Below, piece after piece: positions 1 through 8,547 of a stretch of DNA of 64,000 nucleotides; the first letter of the stretch is position 1; each line of letters begins with the position of its first letter. The stretch comes from Plebeiibacterium marinum (lineage in GTDB: Bacteria > Bacteroidota > Bacteroidia > Bacteroidales > Marinilabiliaceae): assembly GCF_026013615.1 (NCBI RefSeq), contig NZ_JAPDPI010000029.1, positions 1 through 64,000 of the forward strand, read 5' to 3'. A model generated the notes under the pieces. It worked only from the letters and a program-made list of their open reading frames with translations, ran no database searches and was not told the DNA's origin. The position numbers and the translations under genes are program-made.

Positions 1-131
1 TTTTTATAATGTGCTGATTCTAAATACATTGAATAATTTATGGCAAAATTATTATCTTATTGATTTTAAGCGAATTGTAAATCAGTCTAATGTCTCTTAT
101 CTAAAATCTAACGATCTGTTAAAATAATATT

Positions 132-1367
132 CTACAATATAATCCCTTCCGAACCACCTTCATTCGTATTCAACTTATAAACATACTGGGGTAATAATCC
201 TTCTTCTTTTCTATGCGACACATACAATATTGCGGTTTCACTTTCTTCTGCTATTTTCTGAATCAACTGAACCATTAACGACGCATGTATATCATCTAAT
301 CCGGTTGAGGGTTCATCTAAAACCAATAATGGGGGATGTTTAATCATAGCACGGGCAATCAATACCATTCGCTGGTTTATCTGGGATAATTTATAAAATC
401 GTTCGTCTTTTTTGTTGAGTAACCCAAGTACTTTTAACCATTGTTGGGCCAGGTTTCTTTGCATGTCGGATGGTTTTAGGTACAAGCCTACACTATCCAC
501 AAGTCCGGATATAACCATCTGCTCTACTGTTTGGCTACTATGAAAGCGTTCAGTCATTGAGGGTGTAAAGTAGCCGATTTTTTCTTTGATATCCCAAACG
601 CTTTCTCCACTGCCTTTCTTGTTTCCAAAAATATATATGTCCTGACCAAATGCCTTTGGGTTATCTCCGTAAATCATGGTAAGCAAGGTGGTTTTACCTG
701 AACCATTAGGGCCAATCAGGTGCCAGAACTCTCCTTTGTTGATTGTCCAGTTGATATTGTTTAGGATACACCTGCCATCATAGTGCACCGTTACATTTTG
801 TAATTTAACCAACTCATTTGGTGTGTTGCTGAACCGTTTAATTGGAGCGGGAATGGAGCCTTGCAAAAATGTAGACTCCAGGTGCAAGTGTCTCTTTTTA
901 AATTCACCTATCGTGAAAGAATTGATCAGTTTTTCTTTTTCAATGATTAAAACATCGGTAACAAATGGCATCAGGTCGCTTTTTCTTTTAAAAAGCTGAA
1001 TTAGCGGAAGCTGTTCCGATATTTCAATTAACTGTTGTTTTAGTGCTGCAACCGATTCCACATCCAGGCAATCGAAAGGGTTATCCAGAACCAGGAAATC
1101 GGGTTTCTGTTTAAAAAGGTATTGCAGTAAAGCTTTTCGTTGTTCACCGCTGCTATAAGTCCTGATGCTTCTTTTGGGGTCGGATGTCAATGCAAAATCA
1201 TCATGCAAAAACTCTTCTTCAATCATCTTTTCTAAAGTAATTGTTGAGAACAATAATCCTTTCTTTCCCTGAAATTCCGGTAAATCAGTGTTTCGTCCTT
1301 TCAGTAGATGTTTTATCCAGTTTCCCTTTACCGAGAAATTTTGGCTTTCTATGGCGTAGTGTTTCAA
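132..1367 (-). CDS. Twin-domain ABC ATPase, ModF-like
   Basis: Soluble protein with two ABC nucleotide-binding domains in tandem and no membrane segment. The C-terminal domain has an intact Walker A (GPNGSGKT, about 219-226), Walker B (LVLDEP, 347-352) and H-loop His385, but its signature is degraded to LSQINQ (327-332). The N-terminal domain lacks any Walker A, keeps a good signature (SSGEQ, 72-76), and its Walker B ends LDNP, so the catalytic Glu is Asn. In the usual head-to-tail arrangement this leaves one complete ATP site. The overall layout resembles the ModF/PhrA group, whose role is poorly defined. No permease gene is adjacent, so a transport role is not supported. The start is TTG; no ATG occurs before residue 48. 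The gene stands alone. Confidence 0.8.
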   Translation of the reverse strand: MKHYAIESQNFSVKGNWIKHLLKGRNTDLPEFQGKKGLLFSTITLEKMIEEEFLHDDFALTSDPKRSIRTYSSGEQRKALLQYLFKQKPDFLVLDNPFDCLDVESVAALKQQLIEISEQLPLIQLFKRKSDLMPFVTDVLIIEKEKLINSFTIGEFKKRHLHLESTFLQGSIPAPIKRFSNTPNELVKLQNVTVHYDGRCILNNINWTINKGEFWHLIGPNGSGKTTLLTMIYGDNPKAFGQDIYIFGNKKGSGESVWDIKEKIGYFTPSMTERFHSSQTVEQMVISGLVDSVGLYLKPSDMQRNLAQQWLKVLGLLNKKDERFYKLSQINQRMVLIARAMIKHPPLLVLDEPSTGLDDIHASLMVQLIQKIAEESETAILYVSHRKEEGLLPQYVYKLNTNEGGSEGIIL

Positions 1368-1437
1368 AATAGTATAGCGTTTGATGAGAACAATGCTGCA
1401 AATTTAAACTCTTTTTTGAATTCTGATTTTAAATAAA

Positions 1438-1466
1438 AAAAGTTGCAGTATAGTGCTGCAACTTTT
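1438..1466 (-). terminator. Rho-independent terminator
   Basis: Perfect 11-bp inverted repeat AAAAGTTGCAG / CTGCAACTTTT with a 7-nt loop, flanked by an A run on the left, which becomes a U run on the minus strand. It lies just after the stop of the barrel protein gene and before the ABC gene, so it ends the barrel gene transcript. Confidence 0.8.
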
Positions 1467-1489
1467 CTAATGTTCTTCTTTTTTTAGGC

Positions 1490-2020
1490 TTACAAAGAAA
1501 TGCTGGTTCCTATAAAAAAACCTTGTCTACTAGAGTCATCATCAAAATTAGAAAAACCTTTAGTTGTTTTTTGATAATTATAGCCTGCCAAAAAATTAAG
1601 TCTTATTAAGCGGCTTAGTTTTATTTTATAGCCCATTCCTCCTAAAAACATATAACCTTTATCTTCAGTCGATGAGAAAGTGACCTGGGGCCCTCCTTCT
1701 GCTAAGAAAAATATGCCTTTAGGTTTCCCGTTAGGGGAGTATTTTATATTTAATACAAGAGGGGCTGTATTGATGCCATGTGCATTAGAATAGCCATCTA
1801 GGCCTAATCCTACATTTATATTAATATGATTGTTGATATGATAACCCAATAGGAATCTAATAGAGTTTCCAATAGAGTTTTCATCTTCAAATCCATAATT
1901 TGGAGCATTAATATTTGTAGCCATAATTAAATTGTATCTCAATTCTGCATTTATTTTATTTTGAGCAAAAATGGTATGACTGTACAGAATTAAAAATATG
2001 GAAATAAAAATTGTTTTCAT
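1490..2020 (-). CDS. Small outer-membrane beta-barrel protein
   Basis: Residues 1-19 form a signal peptide ending FAQ. The rest (about 157 aa) alternates short polar and aromatic strands, with several segments of the kind LGYHINNHINI and FLAGYNYQ and a C-terminal strand ending GTSISL. This is the pattern of porin-family or outer-membrane barrel domains of 8-10 strands (PF13568/PF13505 type). It probably sits in the outer membrane. No specific function can be read from the sequence. It is monocistronic, with its own terminator downstream. Confidence 0.65.
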   Translation of the reverse strand: MKTIFISIFLILYSHTIFAQNKINAELRYNLIMATNINAPNYGFEDENSIGNSIRFLLGYHINNHININVGLGLDGYSNAHGINTAPLVLNIKYSPNGKPKGIFFLAEGGPQVTFSSTEDKGYMFLGGMGYKIKLSRLIRLNFLAGYNYQKTTKGFSNFDDDSSRQGFFIGTSISL

Positions 2021-2280
2021 TTTTAAAGTTATTTAAGGTTTATGAAGAATCGTAACAAAGCAACATCAAAGATGTTTGATTAGCAAATAATTTGAAATTT
2101 GCGGTCAAATATTCAACATTAATTAAGTATGTAGAATGCATCAATGCGTTATAGGGGTTAGAAAAGGTTTTTCTGTTCTGGAAACAGAGTTTGCTTAGTA
2201 TATATTGACATTTCCTATTAAAAAAGATTAAAAACGCCTTCGTGGCCCCTTTAAAATGCAAATTATGTTTGGATAATTGG

Positions 2281-2288
2281 TATTTTTG
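2281..2288 (+). promoter_or_regulatory. Candidate -7 box for the 2309 operon
   Basis: TATTTTTG matches the Bacteroidota -7 consensus TAnnTTTG exactly and lies 20 bases before the ATG at 2309. No convincing -33 TTTG is present at the normal spacing, so this is a half-supported promoter. The rest of the 288-base gap between 2020 and 2309 is AT-rich and holds no gene I would defend. Confidence 0.45.
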
Positions 2289-2308
2289 AAGTTTCAACCC
2301 CAAAATAA

Positions 2309-3031
2309 ATGATTATGGATTACCTGGAAGCTACTGTTTTTTTAAAACAACTGATAAAAGAAACCAATAACGAATTGCTGGCTGTAAATAAAAACGGACT
2401 GGTTGAAAAAAACAGGATGGTAATCCGCACCAATTTTGGGAAAAGTATTAGTACCAAAATGGAGGCCTTTACCAATGAGTATGTATATAAAAGTTTGGGC
2501 GAATATGAATCGGAGGCTTTTGTAATTACTGATTTGGTTTCGGCAGAAGCAAACGGACAGGAAATAACCTATTTTTTATACAAAGGGTACCATTCATTGT
2601 TTGATAAAGGGGTAGTTTATTTTCAAATGGTAGATAAAAATACACTTGCTCCAAAAGGAGAGTTGGATTTTAGTAACCTTGAAGAGAATATTTTTTATAA
2701 AGTTGAATTTCCCGATGTGGAGGAAAGTTCGTGTAATGCCATAGAAACTGCTGAAAATACTGCCAAAAATCCAAGTATTGCCTTCTTAATTGGCCACATG
2801 AACGAAGAGCGTTTGGTTTATGATATTAATCGTTTGATTTTTGATACGGCCAATAATGTACAAAAGCATAAAAACCGCCATTTTAAATTTACCATCCAGG
2901 TGTCTGTTTTTGGAAGTAAGCCATCTGCCAATCTGTTAAAAGAGATAGAAAATATCAAGCAAACGCTTAAAACTTCCGTACATCCGGCATATCCTAATTC
3001 TACTTTTGTTTTTGATGTTGATAATGAATAA
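2309..3031 (+). CDS. Conserved protein of unknown function
   Basis: 240-aa soluble protein without signal peptide or membrane segment; mixed alpha/beta composition. I do not recognise a domain. An internal acidic stretch (about residues 125-150, rich in E and D with a short Asn/Ala linker) separates an N-terminal part from a C-terminal part with a long helix (about 195-225). It is the first gene of a same-strand run (2309-5789) that includes a thioredoxin and dusB, so it may be the promoter-proximal gene of that operon. Start ATG at 2309; an in-frame ATG two codons later is equally possible. Confidence 0.6.
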   Translation: MIMDYLEATVFLKQLIKETNNELLAVNKNGLVEKNRMVIRTNFGKSISTKMEAFTNEYVYKSLGEYESEAFVITDLVSAEANGQEITYFLYKGYHSLFDKGVVYFQMVDKNTLAPKGELDFSNLEENIFYKVEFPDVEESSCNAIETAENTAKNPSIAFLIGHMNEERLVYDINRLIFDTANNVQKHKNRHFKFTIQVSVFGSKPSANLLKEIENIKQTLKTSVHPAYPNSTFVFDVDNE

Positions 3032-3097
3032 ATAATCAGTTATTCTTTCGATTATTTAGTCTGAATTTCCCAATTTTGCAGCCACAATTTTAAAAAT

Positions 3098-3514
3098 ATG
3101 GCTGAAGGAAAAATTATGAACCTGGAAGAACTGCATTTTCTGGGTATAAAGGTTGTTTATAAAGATTTGGTGGATAAAGGATACGAAGTCCTTAATGTGC
3201 GAAAGGAACTGGATGTAAATCCTCAGATTCTGGCCAAAAAGGATGATGAGTTCCATATGGTTGTAGTTAAAACCGGTTATTATCCTGAAATGGGAATCAT
3301 ACTTCCGGAAGTAATTGAGCAGGTAAGGGAATTGGGTAAAAAGCACCATTCAAAATGCTGGTACGCCAGTGTGGGTATTGCCAATGCCAACGGACAAACA
3401 GAGGAGGAGATGGCTAAGCCGGTAGTTGGTGGCGAATTTTATATCAATTATAAAGGGATCATGGCCTTTCCGGAAATTAAAGTTTCAAAAGATTCTTCAG
3501 AGAAAAAATCATGA
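3098..3514 (+). CDS. Small conserved protein, possible degenerate nuclease fold
   Basis: 138 aa, cytosolic. The segment around residues 27-60 (GYEVLNVRKELDVNPQILAKK, then EFHMVVVKTG) has the spacing of the beta-hairpin core of PD-(D/E)XK proteins: a strand, a polar turn, AKKDD, then a hydrophobic strand ending in Lys. The acidic residue expected before VKT is Val and the first Asp region is changed, so catalysis is unlikely even if the fold is right. The C-terminal third contains ASVGIANANG and EEMAKPVVGG, which look like conserved loops. Its stop overlaps the start of the next gene by four bases (ATGA), which indicates translational coupling. Function unknown; the fold assignment is only a guess. 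Confidence 0.55.
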   Translation: MAEGKIMNLEELHFLGIKVVYKDLVDKGYEVLNVRKELDVNPQILAKKDDEFHMVVVKTGYYPEMGIILPEVIEQVRELGKKHHSKCWYASVGIANANGQTEEEMAKPVVGGEFYINYKGIMAFPEIKVSKDSSEKKS

Positions 3515-4173
3515 GCAGGCAGTTAAATAATTTTCTTGATTTTTTTAAGAAAAACAGGATTATCATATACGTTATGCTTGGTTTGGCCCTTATGATGCAG
3601 GTATGTAGCAGGGGTGCCGGCATACAGGAATCCATGCCTGAAGCTCCGCAATCAGAAGTAGTATCCCCTCAAACATCTGATTATCCTTCGCAAGCCCCGT
3701 CTGATGAGGCACCATCAGGAGATGGTGGATTTGTTTCAATGCTGTTGGTAACTATAATTGTTTTAGGCTTTTTTGTTGCCAAACGGTATGGCTATCTCGA
3801 TAAGTTGCTGCCTAAAATAGTTATATTCCGGGTTGGTTACTATAGGTTAAAATCCAACGGAAATCTTGCCTTGAAGGTGTATATCATCAACCAAACACAA
3901 AGAGATATTACCTTTAATGCTCCAACTATTTTGTTTTTTAAAGGCAAGGATAAAAGGGAATTTGCCATTAAAAATATTGGCGGACAAAATTATTTTCCGA
4001 TTACATTGATGCCTGGAACAGGACATAAGTTTACTATTGATGCCCAAAAATTTTATAATAATGTGGATGGTTTAAATGATTATAAAACCATTCGCATGCA
4101 AATCTGTTCTAATTGCGGTAAATGTTATAAAAGTATGAAGTGGCCGGTTGGTTTAACTTTTAAAAAGATTTAA
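3511..4173 (+). CDS. Two-TM membrane protein of unknown function
   Basis: 220 aa. A first hydrophobic segment (about 16-33) follows a basic N-terminus; then comes a Pro/Ser/Glu-rich loop of about 40 residues, and a second membrane segment (about 75-93). The remaining C-terminal domain (about 100-220) is beta-rich and contains a Cys pair motif near the end, CSNCGKC, which could bind a metal or form a disulfide. With both ends inside the membrane hairpin the Pro-rich loop would be periplasmic and the C-terminal domain cytoplasmic, but topology is inferred only. It overlaps the preceding gene by four bases and is followed 9 bases later by the thioredoxin gene. Confidence 0.6.
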   Translation: MSRQLNNFLDFFKKNRIIIYVMLGLALMMQVCSRGAGIQESMPEAPQSEVVSPQTSDYPSQAPSDEAPSGDGGFVSMLLVTIIVLGFFVAKRYGYLDKLLPKIVIFRVGYYRLKSNGNLALKVYIINQTQRDITFNAPTILFFKGKDKREFAIKNIGGQNYFPITLMPGTGHKFTIDAQKFYNNVDGLNDYKTIRMQICSNCGKCYKSMKWPVGLTFKKI

Positions 4174-4182
4174 AACAAAACA

Positions 4183-4785
4183 ATGAAGAAATTTTTCAAA
4201 GAGCAGTGGGAAAAGTACCGGAAGAGGAAAACAAAGGCAGGGATTGTGCTGGATTTCTTGTTTTTGATCTTGTTTATTTTAATCCTTAACCCTTCTACAA
4301 GGTTGCCGATTACTTCGTTTTTTATTAAATACACCATGACATCCCCAAAGGAGTCATCGGAAAAGCAAATATTAAACGAAAGCGATTATGGATGGAAATA
4401 CCTGAACTTAAATCATGAAACAAAAGATTTTGCAGATTTAAAAGGAAAGGTGGTTTTTCTTAATTTTTGGGCAACATGGTGCCCCCCTTGTGTGGCTGAG
4501 TTTTCTTCAATAAATGATTTGTACAAAGAGTTTGGTGGTCAGGTTGAGTTTGTATTGATAAGCAATGAGGAGGCGGCCAAACTTAAAGGGTTTTTAGATA
4601 AAAAAGGATATGAAGTGCCGGTAAGCATCATGTCGCAAAGGGTACCGTCCAGCTTGTTTGGGAATACTTATCCAACTTCTTTGATTATATCAAAAAAGGG
4701 AGAAGTGGTGATCAATAAGGTAGGGGCAGCCAAATGGAACAGCGATCAGTTTAAAGCGCTTTTAAAGAAATTAATTGCAGAATAG
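4183..4785 (+). CDS. Membrane-anchored TlpA/ResA-like thioredoxin
   Basis: 200 aa. A basic N-terminus is followed by one uncleaved membrane anchor (about 20-37) and a periplasmic thioredoxin fold. The active site is WATWCPPC (Cys100 and Cys103), and the cis-proline loop is TYPTS near Pro164. CPPC is typical of reducing or redox-relay thiol-disulfide proteins of the TlpA/ResA family. The target is unknown; the CSNCGKC cluster of the protein encoded just upstream is an attractive candidate, but this is inference. The stop TAG overlaps the GTG start of dusB by one base. Confidence 0.85.
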   Translation: MKKFFKEQWEKYRKRKTKAGIVLDFLFLILFILILNPSTRLPITSFFIKYTMTSPKESSEKQILNESDYGWKYLNLNHETKDFADLKGKVVFLNFWATWCPPCVAEFSSINDLYKEFGGQVEFVLISNEEAAKLKGFLDKKGYEVPVSIMSQRVPSSLFGNTYPTSLIISKKGEVVINKVGAAKWNSDQFKALLKKLIAE

Positions 4786-5789
4786 TGAATATAGGTAATT
4801 TAAAGTTGAGAAAGCATCCGCTTTTACTTGCTCCAATGGAGGATGTTACGGATCCTTCGTTCAGGTTGTTGTGTAAAAAGTATGGTGCCGATTTAATGTA
4901 TACTGAGTTTGTTTCAGCAGATGCTTTAATCAGGAGTATTGAAAAAACACAACGAAAACTTAAAATATTTGATGAGGAGCGGCCTGTTGGTATCCAGTTG
5001 TATGGCAAAGAAATAGATGCTATGGTTGAGGCTGCTAAAATAGCTGCTGAGGCCGGACCTGAATTAATCGACATCAATTTTGGTTGTCCTGTAAAAAAGA
5101 TAGCAGGCAAGGGAGCTGGTGCAGGAATGTTGCGGGATATACCCAAAATGGTAGAAATGACCCGGCAGATTGTGGAAGCTGTGGAATTGCCCGTTACCGT
5201 TAAAACTCGTTTGGGATGGGATGATAGTTCCAAGGAAATTGTGGAAGTAGCTGAAAAACTTCAGGATACGGGTATTAAGGCATTGACAATACATGGTCGG
5301 ACAAGGGCGCAAATGTACAATGGCGAGGCTGATTGGAGTTTAATTGGAGAGGTAAAGAACAATCCAAGGATGCATATCCCTATCATAGGAAACGGTGACT
5401 TAACGAATCCTGTAAAAGCAAAAAAATATCTTGATAAATATGGCGTGGATGCTTTAATGATCGGCAGGCCATCCATCGGGCGGCCATGGATATTTAAAGA
5501 AATCCGACATTATCTGGATACTGGTGAGTTGTTGGAGCTTCCTAAAATACCGGAGCATGTAGAGATGATACGAGAGAATTTGTCCAGTAGTATTGAATGG
5601 TTAGGTGAGAGGCGTGGGATTTTACATATGCGCAGGCATCTGGCTATTTCTTTTAAGGGGTTAAGGAATTTCAGGGAGTTGAAGATAAGGATGCTTCGAG
5701 CGGATACTGCCGAAGAGGTAAATCAATGCCTGGATGAAATAAAAGAAAGATATGCTGATTGTGTGTCAACAGTTGAGACGTATGAATAG
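4785..5789 (+). CDS. dusB: tRNA-dihydrouridine synthase
   Basis: FMN-dependent enzyme that reduces specific uridines of the tRNA D-loop to dihydrouridine. 334 aa, normal for the family. Visible motifs: APMEDVTD (16-23) at the flavin site, INFGCPVKK with the catalytic Cys101, TIHGRTR for substrate and FMN phosphate contacts, and IGNGDL / LMIGRPSIGRPW near the C-terminal end of the barrel. The start is GTG at 4785, sharing its G with the stop codon of the thioredoxin gene. It is the last gene of the 2309-5789 run and converges on the permease gene at 5825. Confidence 0.92.
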   Translation: MNIGNLKLRKHPLLLAPMEDVTDPSFRLLCKKYGADLMYTEFVSADALIRSIEKTQRKLKIFDEERPVGIQLYGKEIDAMVEAAKIAAEAGPELIDINFGCPVKKIAGKGAGAGMLRDIPKMVEMTRQIVEAVELPVTVKTRLGWDDSSKEIVEVAEKLQDTGIKALTIHGRTRAQMYNGEADWSLIGEVKNNPRMHIPIIGNGDLTNPVKAKKYLDKYGVDALMIGRPSIGRPWIFKEIRHYLDTGELLELPKIPEHVEMIRENLSSSIEWLGERRGILHMRRHLAISFKGLRNFRELKIRMLRADTAEEVNQCLDEIKERYADCVSTVETYE

Positions 5790-5824
5790 CAGATGCTAAA
5801 AGAATTATAGCAGGAGTATGGTAT

Positions 5825-7054
5825 TTAATTTTCGTTAAAGTATCTCTTAACAATAACCTTTACCGGGTATGATGCTGCAAAAAATCCAATGGTTGTTACT
5901 GTAAGCAGGGTGTAAAATATATCCATTGCCACCAGGGCAACCGGATATGCATCAACAACAAAACTACTGCTACCGCCAAATGTGATCACTCCAAAATATT
6001 GCTGGATAAGGACCAGGATAATGCCAATTGCTAAGCCACATATTACGCCAATCAAAGAAATAAGCCATCCTTCAACCAGAAATATCCTGGTAACCATCTT
6101 TTGATCCGCTCCAATGCTTTTTAATATTTTAATGCCTTCTTTTTTATCATAAATAAGCATTGACATGGTGCCGATGAGGTTGAAGGTTGCAATGATCAGG
6201 ATAAAGCACAATATGAGATAGGCCACCATTTTTTCTACTTTCATCATTTTGTAAAAACTGGCATGTTGTTCGTGCCTGTTTTCAACTTTTAAACCGGCGC
6301 CTAATATCTTTTGTATCTTTTTTTGGGTGGCGTAATTATCGTAGCCATCTTTTAGTGCAATGGCCAGGGAAGTAACTTCAGAATCTTTATATTGGAATAA
6401 ATCCCTCACCAGATCAATATCAACAAGTACGTATTTTGAGTCATAGTCCATTTGTTTTACAAGGAATATGCCTTTGGGATGGACATAATGGGTATTAAAT
6501 GCTTCATTGGGGCGCATCAGATTGATCTTTTTATTCCGCTTGGGAACATATAAAAGCAGGGGCGTTAAAAATGATACCCGGATATTTAACTGGTCGGCCA
6601 ATACATAACCTATGGCACCACCAAAACCCTGTTTATCCCTGAGGTTAAATTCCCCTTCGACAATGATGGAATCGAGTTGGCTGACTTTTGAAAAGGCGGC
6701 ATTAACGCCCATGACAACAGCGGTAACCTGTCTGTCGTCATATTTTAGCAGGGCGTTGTCTTCAATTATCGGACAAATATAGGCAACTTCATCAAGCGCT
6801 TCTATTTCTTTGATATTTAACGAATCAGTAGAAAAGAACTTACCTTCAGTAGCTGATATTTTTATGTCCGGATCAAATGACCCATAGAGGCTGCCAATTA
6901 ATCCGTGCAACCCGTTAAAAACCGAAAGGATGACCAATAAGGCAATGGTACCTACAGAAACCCCAACAATTGAGATGGTAGAAATAACATTTATGATGCC
7001 TTTTGATTTTTTGCCAAAAAGGAATTTTAATGCTATTTCGAGTATTAGGCGCAT
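5825..7054 (-). CDS. FtsX-family permease, LolC/LolE-like
   Basis: 409 aa with the layout of lipoprotein-release permeases: one N-terminal membrane segment (about 24-46), a periplasmic domain of about 220 residues, then three membrane segments (about 272-295, 318-345, 375-397). The C-terminal part includes the FtsX-typical stretch KKEGIKILKSIGA, the coupling region that contacts an ATPase. Known LolC/E proteins work with LolD to extract lipoproteins from the inner membrane. No lolD lies next to it here, so the ATPase partner must be elsewhere. It follows rbfA and the methyltransferase in one direction with a 9-base gap. Confidence 0.85.
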   Translation of the reverse strand: MRLILEIALKFLFGKKSKGIINVISTISIVGVSVGTIALLVILSVFNGLHGLIGSLYGSFDPDIKISATEGKFFSTDSLNIKEIEALDEVAYICPIIEDNALLKYDDRQVTAVVMGVNAAFSKVSQLDSIIVEGEFNLRDKQGFGGAIGYVLADQLNIRVSFLTPLLLYVPKRNKKINLMRPNEAFNTHYVHPKGIFLVKQMDYDSKYVLVDIDLVRDLFQYKDSEVTSLAIALKDGYDNYATQKKIQKILGAGLKVENRHEQHASFYKMMKVEKMVAYLILCFILIIATFNLIGTMSMLIYDKKEGIKILKSIGADQKMVTRIFLVEGWLISLIGVICGLAIGIILVLIQQYFGVITFGGSSSFVVDAYPVALVAMDIFYTLLTVTTIGFFAASYPVKVIVKRYFNEN

Positions 7055-7063
7055 TGACTATTT

Positions 7064-7891
7064 TTATTTAAAAGCCTTTACAATCAAACCAGTTCCTTTG
7101 CTGAATTGGCCTTTCACATCCCAAATATTCAATATAAATGATATAGGGAAGGTAATTAAATAATAGAAAGGCAAAATAATAAAGAATACTTTGGATAAAT
7201 TCAGCATGATAATGGGATACTTCATGGATAATTTCCATGAAATGTTGCCCGGCCATCCGTATGAGTATTTTACTTCAATATCTTTAAATCCGGCTTTCTG
7301 CAGTTTTTGTTTTATTTCCTGTTTGTTGTATCCGTCTCTTACATGTTCGTCAATAAATCCGGTTACGCCATCTTCGTGCTCTACTTCATGATGATGTGCA
7401 TCAGAGCCTCCCTGATCACTGGGTGTAGAGATCAGTAGCATACCTCCGTTGTTCATGGCCATATTCAGGTTTCTGAACACGCCTTCATCATCTTCAATAT
7501 GCTCCATTACATCAACAGAAACAACCAGGTCGTACAAGTTTTCTTCTCCCAGTTTGGTTAAATCAGCGTATTTAAAGCAAACCTGTTTGTCCCGCTTTAT
7601 CTTGCCAAAAAACCTGTTGCAATCTTCAATCTGTTCCGTTTTAACATCAACGCCAGTTACTTTCCAGCTTTTGTTTAAGGATGAAATAAAATATACGTAC
7701 TGGCCAAAACCTGATCCGGCATCCAGTACGTTGATGTCGTTGCCAATCTTTTTCGACCATGATTTTATTTCCTTCCGGATGTGCCATGCCCTTAATAGCA
7801 ATAGGTCAAGCAACTTGTAAAATAAAATGCGCAGAAATGGAGAGCGGTTAAAAACTTTACCAAGACTTCTTTTTATAGGATCGTACTGCAT
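7064..7891 (-). CDS. SAM-dependent methyltransferase, class I
   Basis: 275 aa. Motif I is VLDAGSGFGQY (about 56-66), followed by TGVDVKTEQI (motif II region) and LVVSVDVMEHIEDD (motif IV region), the pattern of the Methyltransf_11/25 group. The C-terminal 60 residues contain two hydrophobic stretches (IIMLNLSKVFFIILPFYYL and ITFPISFILNIW), suggesting membrane association and hence perhaps a lipid or polyprenoid substrate; this is inference. It starts 2 bases before the end of rbfA and is likely cotranscribed with it and with the downstream permease. Confidence 0.8.
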   Translation of the reverse strand: MQYDPIKRSLGKVFNRSPFLRILFYKLLDLLLLRAWHIRKEIKSWSKKIGNDINVLDAGSGFGQYVYFISSLNKSWKVTGVDVKTEQIEDCNRFFGKIKRDKQVCFKYADLTKLGEENLYDLVVSVDVMEHIEDDEGVFRNLNMAMNNGGMLLISTPSDQGGSDAHHHEVEHEDGVTGFIDEHVRDGYNKQEIKQKLQKAGFKDIEVKYSYGWPGNISWKLSMKYPIIMLNLSKVFFIILPFYYLITFPISFILNIWDVKGQFSKGTGLIVKAFK

Positions 7892-7893
7892 TG

Positions 7894-8232
7894 CTATTCT
7901 TTTAAAAGACGGTCAATATTGTCAATGTAATCCAGTGAATCATCAATGTAAAACTGTAGTTCAGGAACAACCCTGAGTTGTTTCCCAACCCTTAATCCAA
8001 GATTTCTTCGCATCAAGGAATGGTGCTCTTGTATTTCGTTAAAAATATCTTCCTTTTTTGCTGATGGAAATATGCTGATATACACTTTAGCATTACCAAG
8101 GTCGGGCGAAATGCGTACCTTAGAAACGGAAACCATTGCACCTAGTGTATATGCTTTGGCTTCTTTAAGGAACATTTCACTTATTTCTTTTTGTAATAAT
8201 CTGGATACCTTTTTTTGTCTGGTCGACTCCAT
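7894..8232 (-). CDS. rbfA: Ribosome-binding factor A
   Basis: 112 aa, normal length. Binds the 30S subunit and helps mature the 16S rRNA 5' end. Characteristic features are the N-terminal helix RQKKVSRLLQKEISEMF, the segment VSVSKVRISPDLGNAKVYIS and the C-terminal VGKQLRVVPELQFYIDDSLDYIDNI. First gene of a three-gene run with the methyltransferase and the LolC/E-like permease. Confidence 0.93.
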   Translation of the reverse strand: MESTRQKKVSRLLQKEISEMFLKEAKAYTLGAMVSVSKVRISPDLGNAKVYISIFPSAKKEDIFNEIQEHHSLMRRNLGLRVGKQLRVVPELQFYIDDSLDYIDNIDRLLKE

Positions 8233-8295
8233 ATTTTTCTATTTAATTAACTCACGAAAATAAACTTTTTAATTGAATCTGCCCAATAATAAGGA

Positions 8296-8547
8296 TTAAG
8301 GAACCGGGTCGTGACCGTGGCCACCCCAGGGGTTGCAGCTTAAAATCCGTTTTATGGCCAGATAGGCTCCTTTGAAAGGGCCGTGTTTTTTTAATGCTTC
8401 AACCGCATAAGCAGAGCAGGTTGGCGTGTATCTGCATGAGGCACCAAACATTGGCGATATGGCATGTTGATAAATCTTAATAGGTATTATTAAGATAAAG
8501 ACCAACGCAGCTTTTATGCTGTTGATTGCCCATTTAATCAGTTGCAT
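8296..8547 (-). CDS. yidD: Membrane protein insertion efficiency factor
   Basis: 83 aa. An amphipathic or hydrophobic N-terminus (about 1-26) precedes the conserved core [22 protein letters not shown], then [12 protein letters not shown] and the end [13 protein letters not shown]. Three conserved Cys are present. YidD assists YidC-dependent membrane insertion. The start overlaps the end of rnpA by 14 bases, the arrangement known in many bacteria. rpmH is not adjacent. Confidence 0.95.
   Translation of the reverse strand: MQLIKWAINSIKAALVFILIIPIKIYQHAISPMFGASCRYTPTCSAYAVEALKKHGPFKGAYLAIKRILSCNPWGGHGHDPVP

Noticed and set aside
2040-2303. An 87-codon open frame on the minus strand between the barrel protein gene and the 2309 gene.
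   Set aside because: Composition is unlike a protein (many Phe, Asn, Lys, Leu without pattern), and it covers the promoter region of the 2309 operon.
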